Assembly (NCBI GenBank): GCA_002238725.1
Contig: MPMX01000019.1
Coordinates: 1-64,000, forward strand
Reading direction: 5' to 3'
Length of the DNA stretch: 64,000 nucleotides
From: Rhodospirillaceae bacterium bin65
Lineage (GTDB): Bacteria; Pseudomonadota; Alphaproteobacteria; Bin65
The position numbers were made by a program, and so were the translations under genes. The notes under the pieces are model-generated. The model was not told the origin of the DNA. It was given only the letters and a program-made list of their open reading frames with translations, and did no database searches. How positions within the stretch are numbered: position 1 is the first letter of the stretch; the number at the start of each line of letters is the position of its first letter. Positions 10,245-19,744 of this stretch are shown here, piece after piece.

Positions 10245-11429
10245 TTATGCCTTGCGGGGATTTCCCTTCGATCCGGCAGTCGCTCGGCCGGCATCGTCCG
10301 GCTCGCCGCGCGGCTCTTCGGCATCTTGCTCCAACCGGTCGACTCGCTGCCGCAGCCGTCGAATTTCGCGCACCGCCTTGCCAATCCGCAGCTTGTCCCT
10401 TTCCTGCGCCCATACCTGCCTGATCGGCCGGGCGAAATATCCGGCGTAGACGGCCTTCGGTTCGATGTCGGAAATCACGCCTGCCTTGGCGGCGATCATC
10501 GCGTCGTCGCTGATCGTCTTGTGGTCCGCGATACCGGCCTGGCCCCCGATCACCACACGGTCGCCGACCGTTACGCTGCCGGCGAAGCCCACCTGGCCTG
10601 CGATCAGGGCATTCTCGCCAATGGTCCCGTTGTGACCGATATGGACCAGATTATCGATCTTCGTCCCGTCGCCGATTCGGGTCGGCCCGAGCGTGCCGCG
10701 GTCGATGCAGGCGCCGGCGCCGATTTCGACGGCATCGCCGACGATCACGTTGCCGAGCGAATCGATGCGTAGGATATCGAAATTGAAGGGCGTGACCTGA
10801 CCGGTCTTCCGCGCCCGCTCGATGCCATCCTCGTCCGGCGATACGAAGCCGAATCCGTCTGCGCCGACGGACGCGTTGTGGTGCAGGATACAACCGTGGC
10901 CGATGCTGCAGTTCTCACCGATCCGCACACCCGGATGCAGAATGCTGCCGGCCCCGACCTCTGCCCCGGCCGCTACGGTGACCTGGGAGAGCAGCACCGC
11001 GCCCGGTCCGACCGTTGCTTCGGGTCCGACGACGCAGAGCGGTCCGACCGAGGCGCCGTCGTGGATGTTCGCCGCCGGGTCGACAACGGCGCTGGGGTGG
11101 ACACCGGGAAGAAAGTGCAGGGCGGGCGACAAGAGTTGCGTCAGCCGCGCCAGCGCGACCCGAAATCCGCTGCCGATCGTCAGTCCTCCGGCGAACCGGT
11201 CTGCATCGATCTCCATGCCGCGCGCGACGATGGCCGCACCGGCGTGGGTGCGGTCGAGCAGGGCGTGGGAACCCTTGTCCATGGCCAGCGCCAGGGTTTC
11301 GCGATGCCGGGCAAAAACCGGGTGGGCGATCGCTGTGACCGTAAAGTCGCCGTCGCCGACGACCTCTGCGCCCAGCAGTTCGGCGAGATCGTTCAGGGTA
11401 TGCGGATCGGGCGGAGAGAGCAGGGGCAT
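10245..11429 (-). CDS. lpxD: UDP-3-O-acylglucosamine N-acyltransferase LpxD-type
   Basis: A 394-residue left-handed beta-helix acyltransferase of lipid A synthesis, transferring a 3-hydroxyacyl chain to the 2-amino group of UDP-3-O-acyl-glucosamine. The N-terminal LpxD domain ([19 protein letters not shown]) is followed by hexapeptide repeats (about residues 110-330). The catalytic histidine region appears as [18 protein letters not shown], and [13 protein letters not shown] is typical. It has a charged C-terminal tail of about 50 residues ([14 protein letters not shown] onward) beyond the usual end. The start at 11429 is preferred over a TTG at 11468. No other lpx, fabZ or bamA gene is in the window, so it is outside the usual cluster and may be a paralogue. 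Confidence 0.85.
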   Translation of the reverse strand: MPLLSPPDPHTLNDLAELLGAEVVGDGDFTVTAIAHPVFARHRETLALAMDKGSHALLDRTHAGAAIVARGMEIDADRFAGGLTIGSGFRVALARLTQLLSPALHFLPGVHPSAVVDPAANIHDGASVGPLCVVGPEATVGPGAVLLSQVTVAAGAEVGAGSILHPGVRIGENCSIGHGCILHHNASVGADGFGFVSPDEDGIERARKTGQVTPFNFDILRIDSLGNVIVGDAVEIGAGACIDRGTLGPTRIGDGTKIDNLVHIGHNGTIGENALIAGQVGFAGSVTVGDRVVIGGQAGIADHKTISDDAMIAAKAGVISDIEPKAVYAGYFARPIRQVWAQERDKLRIGKAVREIRRLRQRVDRLEQDAEEPRGEPDDAGRATAGSKGNPRKA

Positions 11430-11564
11430 TGGTTGCGGTCTATGGACGGCGGCGATGCGGCGGAACAACGACGGCCGCGTGGATTGCGACAGACAGTCAG
11501 ATAAGCCGGCAGCCGGCGCGGCGGCAACTCCCGCCGATGCCGCATCGGCAGTTTCCGGCCTGGA

Positions 11565-12497
11565 TCAGGCGGCGCGGCCGAAGCGGCGAAGGCAGGCTTC
11601 CACGGCGTCCCAGACGTCCTCGGAGCGCTCGATCTGCAGAAAATGGGTGCAATCGTCGATCATGGTGTAGGGCAGGCCGTGCCCCTCCGCCAGCGCCCGG
11701 CCGAGAAGGGCCGGCGGCTGCACCTCCGGCAACGACGCATCGGCGCCGATCACGGCGATATCGCCGGGCATGGCGCCGACTTCCGGCCAGATGGTCGGGT
11801 CGATGTTGGCGGCGAATATCTGCGCTTCCAGCCGCTTGGGGCACGCGAGCACCCAGCCGTCTGCCGTCCGGCGCGTCGTCGCCAGCGCGAACAGTTCGTG
11901 CGTCCCCGGCTGCCAGCGGCGGAATGCCCGCCGCGCCCGCAGCACGGCGGCCAGTTCCTCCGGATCGTCGAATCGGTCGGGCCGGCGCAGGGCGATGGCC
12001 TCCATCTCCTCCATATGGAAACTTTGGCGCTTCTCCAGGTTGTGGCCCGGCGGCGGGAAGATCGGCGGGTCGACCAGGATCAGTGGCGACCAGCGCTCGC
12101 CGAACGCCCGCGTCTGCAGCAGGGCCGAAATGGCGGACATGGAGTGGAAAACCGCCGCAACCGGCCTGGCGCCGAAGATCTCGTCGATGCTGCATCGGAT
12201 GGTTTCGAAATCGTCCTGAAACCGGTCCCAGTTGTGGTTCTCCACGCCGTCGGCCGGATTCTGTCCATGGTTTCGGGTATCGAACAGAATCACGTCGTAG
12301 TCGGCGAGCATCAGGCGCCAGAACGGGTAATAGGCCTCGATCGCCATGCCGTTGCCGTGGCTCAGCGCAATCCTCGGCCCGTCCGGGTTGCCGTGGCGAC
12401 GCAGGATCATCGTGGCGCCGTCGGACAGCGAGACGGCATGGGTTTCCTGCGGTTCCGGCGGGATCAGGGACAGGAACAGGCGCGTCGAGAAATTCAT
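11565..12497 (-). CDS. Alpha/beta hydrolase family protein
   Basis: A 310-residue alpha/beta hydrolase. The oxyanion-side motif is ALSHGNGMAIEAYYPFWRLM, the strand-4 region is DVILFDTRNHGQNP, and the nucleophile elbow is FHSMSAISAL, that is H-x-S-x-S rather than the standard G-x-S-x-G. The late histidine is probably DDCTHFLQIE. No signal peptide is seen. The substrate is not predictable; related proteins are annotated simply as alpha/beta hydrolases. It lies 135 bases upstream of lpxD on the same strand and is separated from the OYE gene by 192 bases. Confidence 0.8.
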   Translation of the reverse strand: MNFSTRLFLSLIPPEPQETHAVSLSDGATMILRRHGNPDGPRIALSHGNGMAIEAYYPFWRLMLADYDVILFDTRNHGQNPADGVENHNWDRFQDDFETIRCSIDEIFGARPVAAVFHSMSAISALLQTRAFGERWSPLILVDPPIFPPPGHNLEKRQSFHMEEMEAIALRRPDRFDDPEELAAVLRARRAFRRWQPGTHELFALATTRRTADGWVLACPKRLEAQIFAANIDPTIWPEVGAMPGDIAVIGADASLPEVQPPALLGRALAEGHGLPYTMIDDCTHFLQIERSEDVWDAVEACLRRFGRAA

Positions 12498-12689
12498 GCC
12501 GACCGGCTAGACCGGTTCGGCCGGCCGGTCAACGCCGGCGTCACGGTGCGCCTGCCTTCAGAGCATTCCGATGGACCGATACGGCGTTCCCGAAGACGTG
12601 GCGGCCGCGGCAGTCGATCCCGCCGCCCCCGCCATACGGCAGGTTTCGCCTCATGGAGGTTGGCGTCGGTAGCGTATCGAGCGGCGGTT

Positions 12690-13835
12690 CTATCGTTCCC
12701 TGTCCGGTGCGACGGTTCGGTCCCGGTAGTCGAGCCACCATCCGTAGGGTCTGGGCCACAGGCGGAAATCCGGGTCGACCCCCAGTTCCCGGGCGGCGTG
12801 AAGCGCCCAATAGGGGTCGTGCAGGGCCTCGCGGCCGATCGCGACCAGGTCGCATCGGCCGCGTTGGAGGATGTCTTCGGCCTGCCGGGCGCCGGTGATC
12901 AGGCCGACGCCCATGGTGCGGACACCGGTGCGCCGGCGTATCTCTTCTGCCAGGCCGACCTGGAAGCCCGGCACCCGCCGCCCGCGAATCGCGAAGCCCT
13001 GGGCCCCGATGCCGCCGGACGAGCAGTCGATGACGTCGATGCCGCGCTTCTGCAACTCGCCGACGAAAACCGCGACTTCGTCCATGGTCCAGCTGGGATC
13101 CCCTTCGTCGCTCGCCGAAAGGCGCAGGAAAACTGGTTTTTCCCGCGGCCACACCCGGCGCACCCGCTCAGCCACCAGCAGGGGAAAACGCATCCGCCCC
13201 TCAAGAGCACCGCCCCAGGCGTCGTCGCGCCGGTTCGAGACGGCGGACAGGAACTGATGCAACAGGTAGCCGTGCGCGGCGTGGATCTCGACGACCTCGA
13301 ACCCGGCCTGATGCGCCCGCAATGCGGCGCTGGCCCAGGCTTCGACGACGGCGGCGATCTCTTCCGCATCCAGGGCATGGGGCGGGCCGGCGCCGTCGAA
13401 CGGGGGGAGGGCGCTCGGCGCCACGGTTTGCCAAGGCGGCTCGCTCGCCTCGGCGTCGCTGTCGTCGAGCGGCGCGCCGCCGTCCCAGGGCCGCCGCGCG
13501 CTGGCCTTGCGCCCGGCATGGGCAAGCTGGATGCCGGGGACGGCGCCCCTGTCCTTCAGGTAACGAGTAATGCGCCGCAGCGCCTCCGCATGATCGTCCG
13601 ACCAGATGCCCAGGTCGCCGAAGGTGATGCGGCCGCGGGCCTCGACGGCTGTGGCCTCCGTGAAGACCAGTCCGGCGCCGGCGAACCGGCCCAGATGCTG
13701 GAAGTGCCAGTCGTTGGCCAGGCCGCCGTTTGCCGAGTACTGGCACATGGGCGAGATGGCGACGCGGTTGGGAAGCTCGACTTCGCGGAGCTTGAGCGGC
13801 GTGAACAGCAATGGCGTCTCGGGACGTTCGGACAC
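12690..13835 (-). CDS. NADH:flavin oxidoreductase, Old Yellow Enzyme family (YqjM-like)
   Basis: A 381-residue FMN-dependent ene-reductase of the OYE superfamily, thermophilic-like/YqjM class, as indicated by ISPMCQYSANGG near residue 28 (regulatory cysteine) and HAAHGYLLHQFLS near residue 175. YqjM proteins have about 340 residues; extra length is at the C terminus. The start is GTG 13835: a strong Shine-Dalgarno GGAGGT lies 5-7 bases upstream, whereas the frame extending to 13871 has none. It reduces C=C bonds of unsaturated carbonyls with NAD(P)H. Neighbouring transport and oxygenase genes suggest a catabolic role, which is inference. Confidence 0.9.
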   Translation of the reverse strand: MSERPETPLLFTPLKLREVELPNRVAISPMCQYSANGGLANDWHFQHLGRFAGAGLVFTEATAVEARGRITFGDLGIWSDDHAEALRRITRYLKDRGAVPGIQLAHAGRKASARRPWDGGAPLDDSDAEASEPPWQTVAPSALPPFDGAGPPHALDAEEIAAVVEAWASAALRAHQAGFEVVEIHAAHGYLLHQFLSAVSNRRDDAWGGALEGRMRFPLLVAERVRRVWPREKPVFLRLSASDEGDPSWTMDEVAVFVGELQKRGIDVIDCSSGGIGAQGFAIRGRRVPGFQVGLAEEIRRRTGVRTMGVGLITGARQAEDILQRGRCDLVAIGREALHDPYWALHAARELGVDPDFRLWPRPYGWWLDYRDRTVAPDRER

Positions 13836-13955
13836 GTCAGGACCTCCGGAACAGGGCCAATGCCGAGGCAAGGCTCGGTCGTCGCCGGCAAAGCAGCCCT
13901 CGCACCATTTTGAAGCCGCCGCCGGGCCCGTTCCGCCAAGCCCGTTTCGCGCGCG

Positions 13956-14759
13956 TCAGACCTCGCCGAGATAGGCCTTGCGGATATTCTCGCTCTTCAG
14001 GATGTTCTCCGCCGTGTCGCTGATGACGATCCGGCCGTTCTGAAGCACATAGCCCCGGTCGGCCACGGACAGCGCCATGGTGGCGTTCTGCTCGACGATG
14101 AACATGGTCGTGCCGGTGGCCTCGATCTCGGCGATGATCTCGTAGACCTTCTCCACCAGGGCCGGCGCCAGGCCCATGGACGGCTCGTCCATGAGGATCA
14201 TTTTCGGGCGCGCCATGAGGGCGCGGGCGACGGCGACCATCTGCTGCTCGCCGCCGGACAGCGTGCCGCCGATCTGGCCCAGGCGTTCGCGGATGGCCGG
14301 AAACAGCTCCAGCACCCGGTCCATGTCCTCCTGGGTCCGGTTGCTCTTCTCGCGGCGGTGGACATAGGCGCCCATCAGCAGGTTCTCGCGCACGGTCATG
14401 GTCGGGAACAGGCGCCGCGCCTCGGGCACCGGCGCCAGGCCCATGGCGATCACCTCGCCCGTGGACAGGCCGTCGATGCGCTTGCCGCCGAACCAGACCG
14501 CGCCGGACACCGGCTTCACCAGGCCGAGGATGGTTTTCATGGTCGTCGTCTTGCCGGACGCGTTGCCGCCCAGCAGCGAGACCACTTCGCCCGGGTAGAC
14601 CTCCAGGTTGACCTCCTTGAGGATTCTGATCGACCCGTAGTAGGTCACCACGTCCTCAAGTTTCAGCAATGGCTGCGCGGCATCGGTCTCCGTTGCCGCG
14701 GCGGTGGCGCTTTGCTGCATCTGTCCGGTTCCGGGGTCCGCCTCGCTCTCCGAAAGCAT
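13956..14759 (-). CDS. livF: Liv-type ABC transporter ATP-binding protein (LivF), importer 1
   Basis: A 267-residue ABC ATPase of the LivF class. Walker A is GGNASGKTT, the signature LSGGEQQM and Walker B ILMDEPSMGLAP. Typical LivF proteins have about 235 residues and begin near PLLKLEDVVTYYGS, so the N terminus here is 25-30 residues longer; ATG 14720 (MQQSAT) is an alternative and the frame to 14873 is unlikely. It completes importer 1, whose other genes are at 16668-21065 on the same strand, but two plus-strand genes intervene, so it must have its own promoter or rely on a very long transcript. Confidence 0.92.
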   Translation of the reverse strand: MLSESEADPGTGQMQQSATAAATETDAAQPLLKLEDVVTYYGSIRILKEVNLEVYPGEVVSLLGGNASGKTTTMKTILGLVKPVSGAVWFGGKRIDGLSTGEVIAMGLAPVPEARRLFPTMTVRENLLMGAYVHRREKSNRTQEDMDRVLELFPAIRERLGQIGGTLSGGEQQMVAVARALMARPKMILMDEPSMGLAPALVEKVYEIIAEIEATGTTMFIVEQNATMALSVADRGYVLQNGRIVISDTAENILKSENIRKAYLGEV

Positions 14760-14976
14760 AGTGCCCGGCCCTGTGACGGCACAAGTTCTCGTTATCCGGC
14801 TTCGATGCCCGGCCCGCCGAAATCGTTCGCGCCCCGGCAATGGTCCGTTGATCTCGAATTGCCGCGGCACCAACTAAGGGCCGGGACCCCGGCGACCGGT
14901 CTCGGCCGGCCCGGCTTCGGCGTGTCTGCGATGCCCGGAACGCCGGCTCGATACGATCTGCGTGGAGAGACAGACC

Positions 14977-15405
14977 TTGCCCCTGGAAAACCTCAACCAC
15001 TTTCTTGTGGCCGCCGACGATCTTGAGGCGACCCGCAAATTTTACGTCGACGTCCTGGGCCTTAAGGAAGGCTTCCGCCCGCCCTTCGATTTCCTCGGCC
15101 ACTGGATCTATCTGGGCGACCGCGCGGTGGTCCATCTGGCCGATCAGCGGGACTATCTCGACAAGGTCGACCATATCCGCGACGGCTCCGGGGACAGCGC
15201 CACGGGCCCGATCGACCACATCGCCTTTGAGGCGACCGGCCTGCGGGGCATGGTCGAAACGCTCGAAAGACACGGCGTCCCGGCCCGCCACCGCAAGGTG
15301 CCGGACGTCAACCTGCACCAGGTCTTCGTCCACGACCCGAACGGCGTTCTCATCGAACTGAACTACCCGGCGGACGAAGGGGCCGGCCTGGACCTATCCG
15401 GCTAG
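14977..15405 (+). CDS. VOC (glyoxalase/extradiol dioxygenase) superfamily protein
   Basis: A 142-residue single-domain vicinal-oxygen-chelate protein. The beta-alpha-beta-beta-beta unit opens with LNHFLVAADDLEATRKFYVDVLGLKEG and ends with HQVFVHDPNGVLIELNYP; metal ligands are probably H of LNHF, H of VVHLAD or PIDHIAFE, and E of LIELNY. Start choice is uncertain: TTG 14977 has GGAGAG about 8 bases upstream, and GTG 14962 is in frame 5 codons earlier. It precedes an alpha/beta hydrolase on the same strand, and both are embedded between livF and livG of importer 1. Activity is unknown. Confidence 0.82.
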   Translation: MPLENLNHFLVAADDLEATRKFYVDVLGLKEGFRPPFDFLGHWIYLGDRAVVHLADQRDYLDKVDHIRDGSGDSATGPIDHIAFEATGLRGMVETLERHGVPARHRKVPDVNLHQVFVHDPNGVLIELNYPADEGAGLDLSG

Positions 15406-15511
15406 GGTGCAAATACGCTATTCGGAAGCGCAACCGGCAATTCTGAAGTAGTTTGCGCATTCGGCCGGCGGCGCCTGCCTGCGGACCGAAGCGCGAAGGA
15501 GGGAGGAGACC

Positions 15512-16276
15512 ATGGTACTCGGACATCGCATTCACGGTAACGGCCCCGAGAAGGCCTTCCTGTACAACGACTGGCTGGCCAGCGCGGAGAGCTGGGACCC
15601 GACGCTGCCCTATCTGGATACGGAGCGTTTCACCTACATCCTGACCGACCTGCGAGGCTACGGCGAATCCCTCGACCAGACAGGCGACTACAACGAGGTG
15701 GAGGGAGCGGCCGACACCCTCGCGCTGGCCGACCACCTGGGCTACGAAAAATTCCATCTGGTGGGCTTTTCCATGACCGGCATGGTGGTCGAGCGCCTCG
15801 CCATCGACGCGCCGGAGCGGATCAAGAGCGTCGTCGCCATCGGCCCCGTGTCGGCGGCCGGCATCAAGATGAGCGAGGAGGAGCGCCAGTTCTTCGTCGA
15901 CGTTATCACGAACGACGACAAGGCGCGGGAACTCGCCGACCGCATCACCGGCGGGCAGCTCTCCCGCCAATGGCAGGACGTGAAGCTGCGCCTCGCCCGC
16001 GAGACCCGCACCCCTGTGGCGGCGCGGGGCTATCTCGACATGTGGACTCTGCACGACTTCTCCGACGAGGCCGGGGCCCATAACGTGCCCTTCCTGGTTA
16101 TCGGCTGCCGCTACGACCAGCCGAATTTCCTCGAAGACGACATGCGCAACACCTTCCTCAAATGGCACAAGAATATCGAGCTGGTGATGATGGATTGCGG
16201 CCACTGCCCGATGCAGGAGATGCCGATCCGGCTGCAGACCCTGATGGAAGACTTCATGAACAAGCACGCCGGCTGA
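15512..16276 (+). CDS. Alpha/beta hydrolase
   Basis: A 254-residue alpha/beta hydrolase. Motifs are GFSMTG (nucleophile serine, about residue 92), TDLRGYGES after strand 4, and the terminal MDCGHCPMQEMP with the catalytic histidine. The start at 15512 has GGAGGGAGGAGACC immediately upstream, a strong ribosome-binding site. The likely acid is Asp in IGCRYDQP. It follows the VOC gene by 106 bases and is nested in opposite orientation inside the importer 1 gene set. Substrate unknown. Confidence 0.88.
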   Translation: MVLGHRIHGNGPEKAFLYNDWLASAESWDPTLPYLDTERFTYILTDLRGYGESLDQTGDYNEVEGAADTLALADHLGYEKFHLVGFSMTGMVVERLAIDAPERIKSVVAIGPVSAAGIKMSEEERQFFVDVITNDDKARELADRITGGQLSRQWQDVKLRLARETRTPVAARGYLDMWTLHDFSDEAGAHNVPFLVIGCRYDQPNFLEDDMRNTFLKWHKNIELVMMDCGHCPMQEMPIRLQTLMEDFMNKHAG

Positions 16277-16667
16277 GGCGCCATGGCCGGTCCCTTCGCC
16301 GGCCGCGCCGATGCCGAGGAAGGCATTTGCGCCCTACCGGAAATGCGCTGGCCCCGGTTCGAAGACCGATTGCGGGCTGGTAAATGAAAAGCCGCTTTGC
16401 CCGGTCTGTAGGGGCGGCAACGAAGGGTGCGTCGGGAGCCTGCCTTGAGCGAAGCCGAAGGGGCGGCCGGTCCGATCGGGCGACTCCGGTCCCCGGATCG
16501 CGGTCCGGGACAGGCCGCTCCGTCCGGCGCGGTCAAAGACTGTACCATTTGGCCTTCCGTCAACCATTCTGGATAAGCCCCGTTTCAAACCCTCCCCTAC
16601 GCCGATTGATCGAATGGCATCCGCTATGCAGCGCGCGCACCGACCGGCGATATCGTCCTGACCCGCC
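16277..16667. other. Intergenic region with degenerate REP-like hairpin
   Basis: These 391 bases separate the convergent hydrolase and livG genes. I see no supported gene. A CCCCGGA/TCCGGGA hairpin at 16491-16510 resembles the units of the repeat family at 54.8-55.3 kb and 60.4 kb. The adjacent CTTGAGCGAAGCCGAAGG (16444-16461) is also typical of dispersed intergenic repeats. Confidence 0.45.
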
Positions 16668-17471
16668 TCAATGCCTGGCCGCCCGTTTGCCGAGATAGGC
16701 CTCGATGACGGCGGGGTGGGTCGAGACATCGCGGAAGGAGCCTTCGGCGATCTTGGTGCCGTGGTCGAACGCGAAGACCCGGTGCGCCACGCCCTCCACC
16801 AGCTTCATGTCGTGTTCGATGAGCAGCACCGTGTGGCCCTTCTCGTGGATGCGCTGGATGTCCTCGATGACGCCCCGTGTCTCAGTCGGATTCATGCCGG
16901 CGACGGGTTCGTCGAGGAGGATCAGCCTGGGCTGCGAGGCGACGCAGCGGGCGATCTCCAGGCGCCGGCGGTTGGCGTAGGAGAGCGACGATGCCGGCTC
17001 GTTGCACATGCTGATGAGCCGCGCCCCGAACATGGAGAGCGTCTCCAGGGCCTTCTCTTCGGCGTCCTTGTCCTGCTGGCGCAGCGATTTCGGCTTGACC
17101 AGCGCCGAGAGAAACCCTGCGTTGACGTGGGAACTCATGGCTATCAGCACGTTCTCCAACACCGTCAGATTCGGAAACAGGCGCAACGTCTGGAAGGTCC
17201 GGGCCAGGCCCTGGGCGTTGATCTTGTGGGTCGGCAGATCAAGCAGGTTGCGGCGCTCGCCGCCGAACAGGATTTGCCCCGAGGTGGCGTCGTAGAGGTG
17301 CATGATCAGGTTGAAGAATGTCGTCTTGCCCGACCCGTTGGGCCCGATGATGGCGGTAATCTCGCCCTCGCGGACTTCCAGGCTGAGGTCGTTGACCGCC
17401 AGCACGCCGCCGAAATTCTTGGTCAGGGCCTCGCTGGCCAGCAGGGTCGCGGCGGTTTGGTCTGCAGCCAT
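16668..17471 (-). CDS. livG: Liv-type ABC transporter ATP-binding protein (LivG), importer 1
   Basis: A 267-residue ABC ATPase of the LivG class. Walker A is GPNGSGKTT (about residue 42), the signature is SSLSYANRRRLEIAR, Walker B LILLDEPVAGMNP, and the C-terminal LivG-specific segment AHRVFAFDHGTKIAEGSFRDV is present. It energises uptake with LivF at the cytoplasmic face. It starts 19 bases after livM, consistent with an operon reading leftward from the binding-protein gene at 21065. Confidence 0.94.
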   Translation of the reverse strand: MAADQTAATLLASEALTKNFGGVLAVNDLSLEVREGEITAIIGPNGSGKTTFFNLIMHLYDATSGQILFGGERRNLLDLPTHKINAQGLARTFQTLRLFPNLTVLENVLIAMSSHVNAGFLSALVKPKSLRQQDKDAEEKALETLSMFGARLISMCNEPASSLSYANRRRLEIARCVASQPRLILLDEPVAGMNPTETRGVIEDIQRIHEKGHTVLLIEHDMKLVEGVAHRVFAFDHGTKIAEGSFRDVSTHPAVIEAYLGKRAARH

Positions 17472-17490
17472 GCCGTCCGTCCCCGCCGCC

Positions 17491-18777
17491 TTACACTTTC
17501 ACTTCGTCCGGCAGGCCCGGGGCCTCGGCGTCGTCGCGTCCGGACTCGGCGATGAGCGTATTGATCTTCTCGGCCTGCAGTTCCCGCCGCCGGCGCGAGT
17601 TGGGGAACAGGCCCTGGGGCCGGTAGATCATGATCAGCACCAGGGCGCCGCCGAACAGCAGCATGCGCAGGTCCTCGAACTCGCGCAGGCGCTCCGGGAT
17701 CAGGGTCAGGGCGACGGCGCCGACCACGACGCCGGCGATGTTGCCCATGCCGCCGATGATGACCATGGCCAGGATCATGATGGATGTCAGCAGGACAAAG
17801 TTGTCCGGGTGCACGAAACCGATCATGTGCGCGAAGACCGCGCCGCCGATACCGCCGAAGAAGGCGCCGGTGGAAAAGGCGATGATCTTGAGCCGCCGCA
17901 CGTTGACGCCGAAGCACCGGGCCGCCACCTCGTCCTCGCGGATGGCCTCCCACTGCCGGCCCAGGTTGGAATCCCGCAGGCGGATGCTGACGAAGACGGT
18001 CAGCACCGTGATGATCAGGGCCAGGAAGTAGAAATTCATCTGGAACGGCAGCTCCAGGTCGCCGATCTCGATGGGAGTGACGAAATCCCAGCCGAAAATG
18101 GAAGGCGGCGGGATGTTGATGACCCCGTCGGTGCCGTGGGTCAGGAAGGTGAAGTTGCGGTGCAGCAGGTTCATGATCAGCCCGTAGCCGAGCGTCACCA
18201 GAGCCAGATAATGATCGCTGACCCGGAGCGCCGGCCAGGCGACCAGGAACCCGAAAAAGGCAGCCGTGAGCCCGCCTATCGGCAGCCCGATCCAGAAACT
18301 GACGTCGAAGATCACCGCAAGTTGCGAACTGGCATAGGCGCCGGCGGCGAAGTAGACGGCGAAGCCCACGTCCAGCAGGCCGCAGAAGCCGAGCGTGATG
18401 TTGAGCCCCAGGGCCATGATCGCGAAGATGGCGGCGAGCGCGCCCAGGTGGATCAGGTAGGGATTGTCGAGAAAGACGAACGGGAACAGCACAAGCAGAG
18501 CGAGCAGGACAAGCTGCGCGAAGCGCTTGTCTCTCGCCAGATGATTCCGGGCCCAACTGTTGAGCTTCGGCATGCGGCCCCAGCCGACCGCGCCGGCGAC
18601 GATGAACAGGAGGAAGCCCGTCACCAGGATGGCGTCCTCCAGGGCGATGCCGACCAGGAAGGCCGCGAACAACGCCACCTGGCAGCCGCCCAGCGCCAGA
18701 CGGTCCCTGGCCTTCTCCGCCAGTGTCCGCGTGTCCTCGCGCGCAACCTGGGTATCGATGAAATCGACTTCGGGCAC
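17491..18777 (-). CDS. livM: Liv-type ABC transporter permease (LivM), importer 1
   Basis: A 428-residue inner-membrane permease of the LivM class. The first 90 residues carry two extra hydrophobic segments before the conserved LIHLGALAAIFAIMALGLNITLGFCGLLDVG; the conserved EAA-like cytoplasmic loop is LGRQWEAIREDEVAARCFGV. Start is GTG 18777 with GGAGGAG upstream. LivM proteins vary from about 310 to 430 residues, so the length is within range. Gene order livH-livM-livG with gaps of 18-19 bases supports one transcript. Confidence 0.93.
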   Translation of the reverse strand: MPEVDFIDTQVAREDTRTLAEKARDRLALGGCQVALFAAFLVGIALEDAILVTGFLLFIVAGAVGWGRMPKLNSWARNHLARDKRFAQLVLLALLVLFPFVFLDNPYLIHLGALAAIFAIMALGLNITLGFCGLLDVGFAVYFAAGAYASSQLAVIFDVSFWIGLPIGGLTAAFFGFLVAWPALRVSDHYLALVTLGYGLIMNLLHRNFTFLTHGTDGVINIPPPSIFGWDFVTPIEIGDLELPFQMNFYFLALIITVLTVFVSIRLRDSNLGRQWEAIREDEVAARCFGVNVRRLKIIAFSTGAFFGGIGGAVFAHMIGFVHPDNFVLLTSIMILAMVIIGGMGNIAGVVVGAVALTLIPERLREFEDLRMLLFGGALVLIMIYRPQGLFPNSRRRRELQAEKINTLIAESGRDDAEAPGLPDEVKV

Positions 18778-18795
18778 CGCGCCGGCTCCTCCGCC

Positions 18796-19713
18796 TCAAC
18801 CCACTTTCTGTTCCGGCGCCCGCAGGAGGCCCGAGGGGCGGAACACCAGGACCCCGATCAGGAGCAGGAACACGAAAACGTCCTTGTAGCGCGAGCCTTC
18901 GGGGATCAGCGCCACCACCAGAACCTCCACGGCGGCGACGATATAGCCGCCGAACATGGCGCCATAGATGTTGCCGAGGCCGCCGACGACGGCGGCGGTA
19001 AAGCCCTTGATCGCCATTACCCAGCCCATGTCGAAGCGGATGGACAGGTACAGGAGGCCGTTCATGACCCCGGCGACGCCACCCAGCGCAGAGCCGAGGA
19101 AGAAGGTGTTGCGGATGACGATGTCCACGTCGATGCCCATCATCCGCGCTGCATCGAGGTCTTCCGACGTCGCCCGCATGGCGCGGCCGACCCAGGTCTT
19201 GGCGACCAACAGGTAAACTGCGTAGACGAGGACGATGGAGGTCAGGATCAGCCCGATCTGCGTATAGTCGAGGACCACCGAGCCGAGATTGAAGCTGTCG
19301 TACTTGAAGGGCGAATAAAAGGCGTGGGGGTTGGCTCCCTCGGGGAAGAACTCCTTGACCGCCTCTCGGACGACGATGCCCACGGCGAGCGACGTCACCA
19401 GCATGATCAGCACCGGCATGCCGCGCACGGGACGGTAGGCGAAGCGTTCCATCAGCGCGCCGATGACGGCGCAGACCGCCATGGAGAAGACGAACATCAG
19501 GAAGATGATCAGGAGCCCGCTTTCGATCCCCAGATCCTCGGCCAGCCAGGCCACGACCAGGCCCGTGAACCCGCCCAGCATGAAGACCTCGCCGTGGGCG
19601 AAGTTGATTAGCCGCAGAACCCCGAAGAACAGCGTGAAGCCCACGGCCACCAGGGTGTACATCCCCCCGATGGTGAGGCTGTTGACCAGCTGCTGAATCC
19701 AGGTCTCGAACAC
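18796..19713 (-). CDS. livH: Liv-type ABC transporter permease (LivH), importer 1
   Basis: A 305-residue inner-membrane permease of the LivH class: GGMYTLVAVGFTLFFGVLRLINFAHGEVFMLG opens the conserved part, MRATSEDLDAARMMGIDVD is the cytoplasmic coupling loop, and GGLGNIYGAMFGG is near the end. The start is GTG 19713. It follows the binding-protein gene after a 161-base gap that contains two strong stem-loops, which probably lower its expression relative to the binding protein. Confidence 0.93.
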   Translation of the reverse strand: MFETWIQQLVNSLTIGGMYTLVAVGFTLFFGVLRLINFAHGEVFMLGGFTGLVVAWLAEDLGIESGLLIIFLMFVFSMAVCAVIGALMERFAYRPVRGMPVLIMLVTSLAVGIVVREAVKEFFPEGANPHAFYSPFKYDSFNLGSVVLDYTQIGLILTSIVLVYAVYLLVAKTWVGRAMRATSEDLDAARMMGIDVDIVIRNTFFLGSALGGVAGVMNGLLYLSIRFDMGWVMAIKGFTAAVVGGLGNIYGAMFGGYIVAAVEVLVVALIPEGSRYKDVFVFLLLIGVLVFRPSGLLRAPEQKVG

Positions 19714-19744
19714 GGGCGGAGGTTATGCTTTCGCGAGTCGGCAC

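Noticed and set aside
17302-19744. Very long frames of about 770 codons on both strands over livM/livH
   Set aside because: They are shadows in other frames of the livH and livM genes; sequences are low-complexity with repeated DQ, GH or RR runs and no family motifs.
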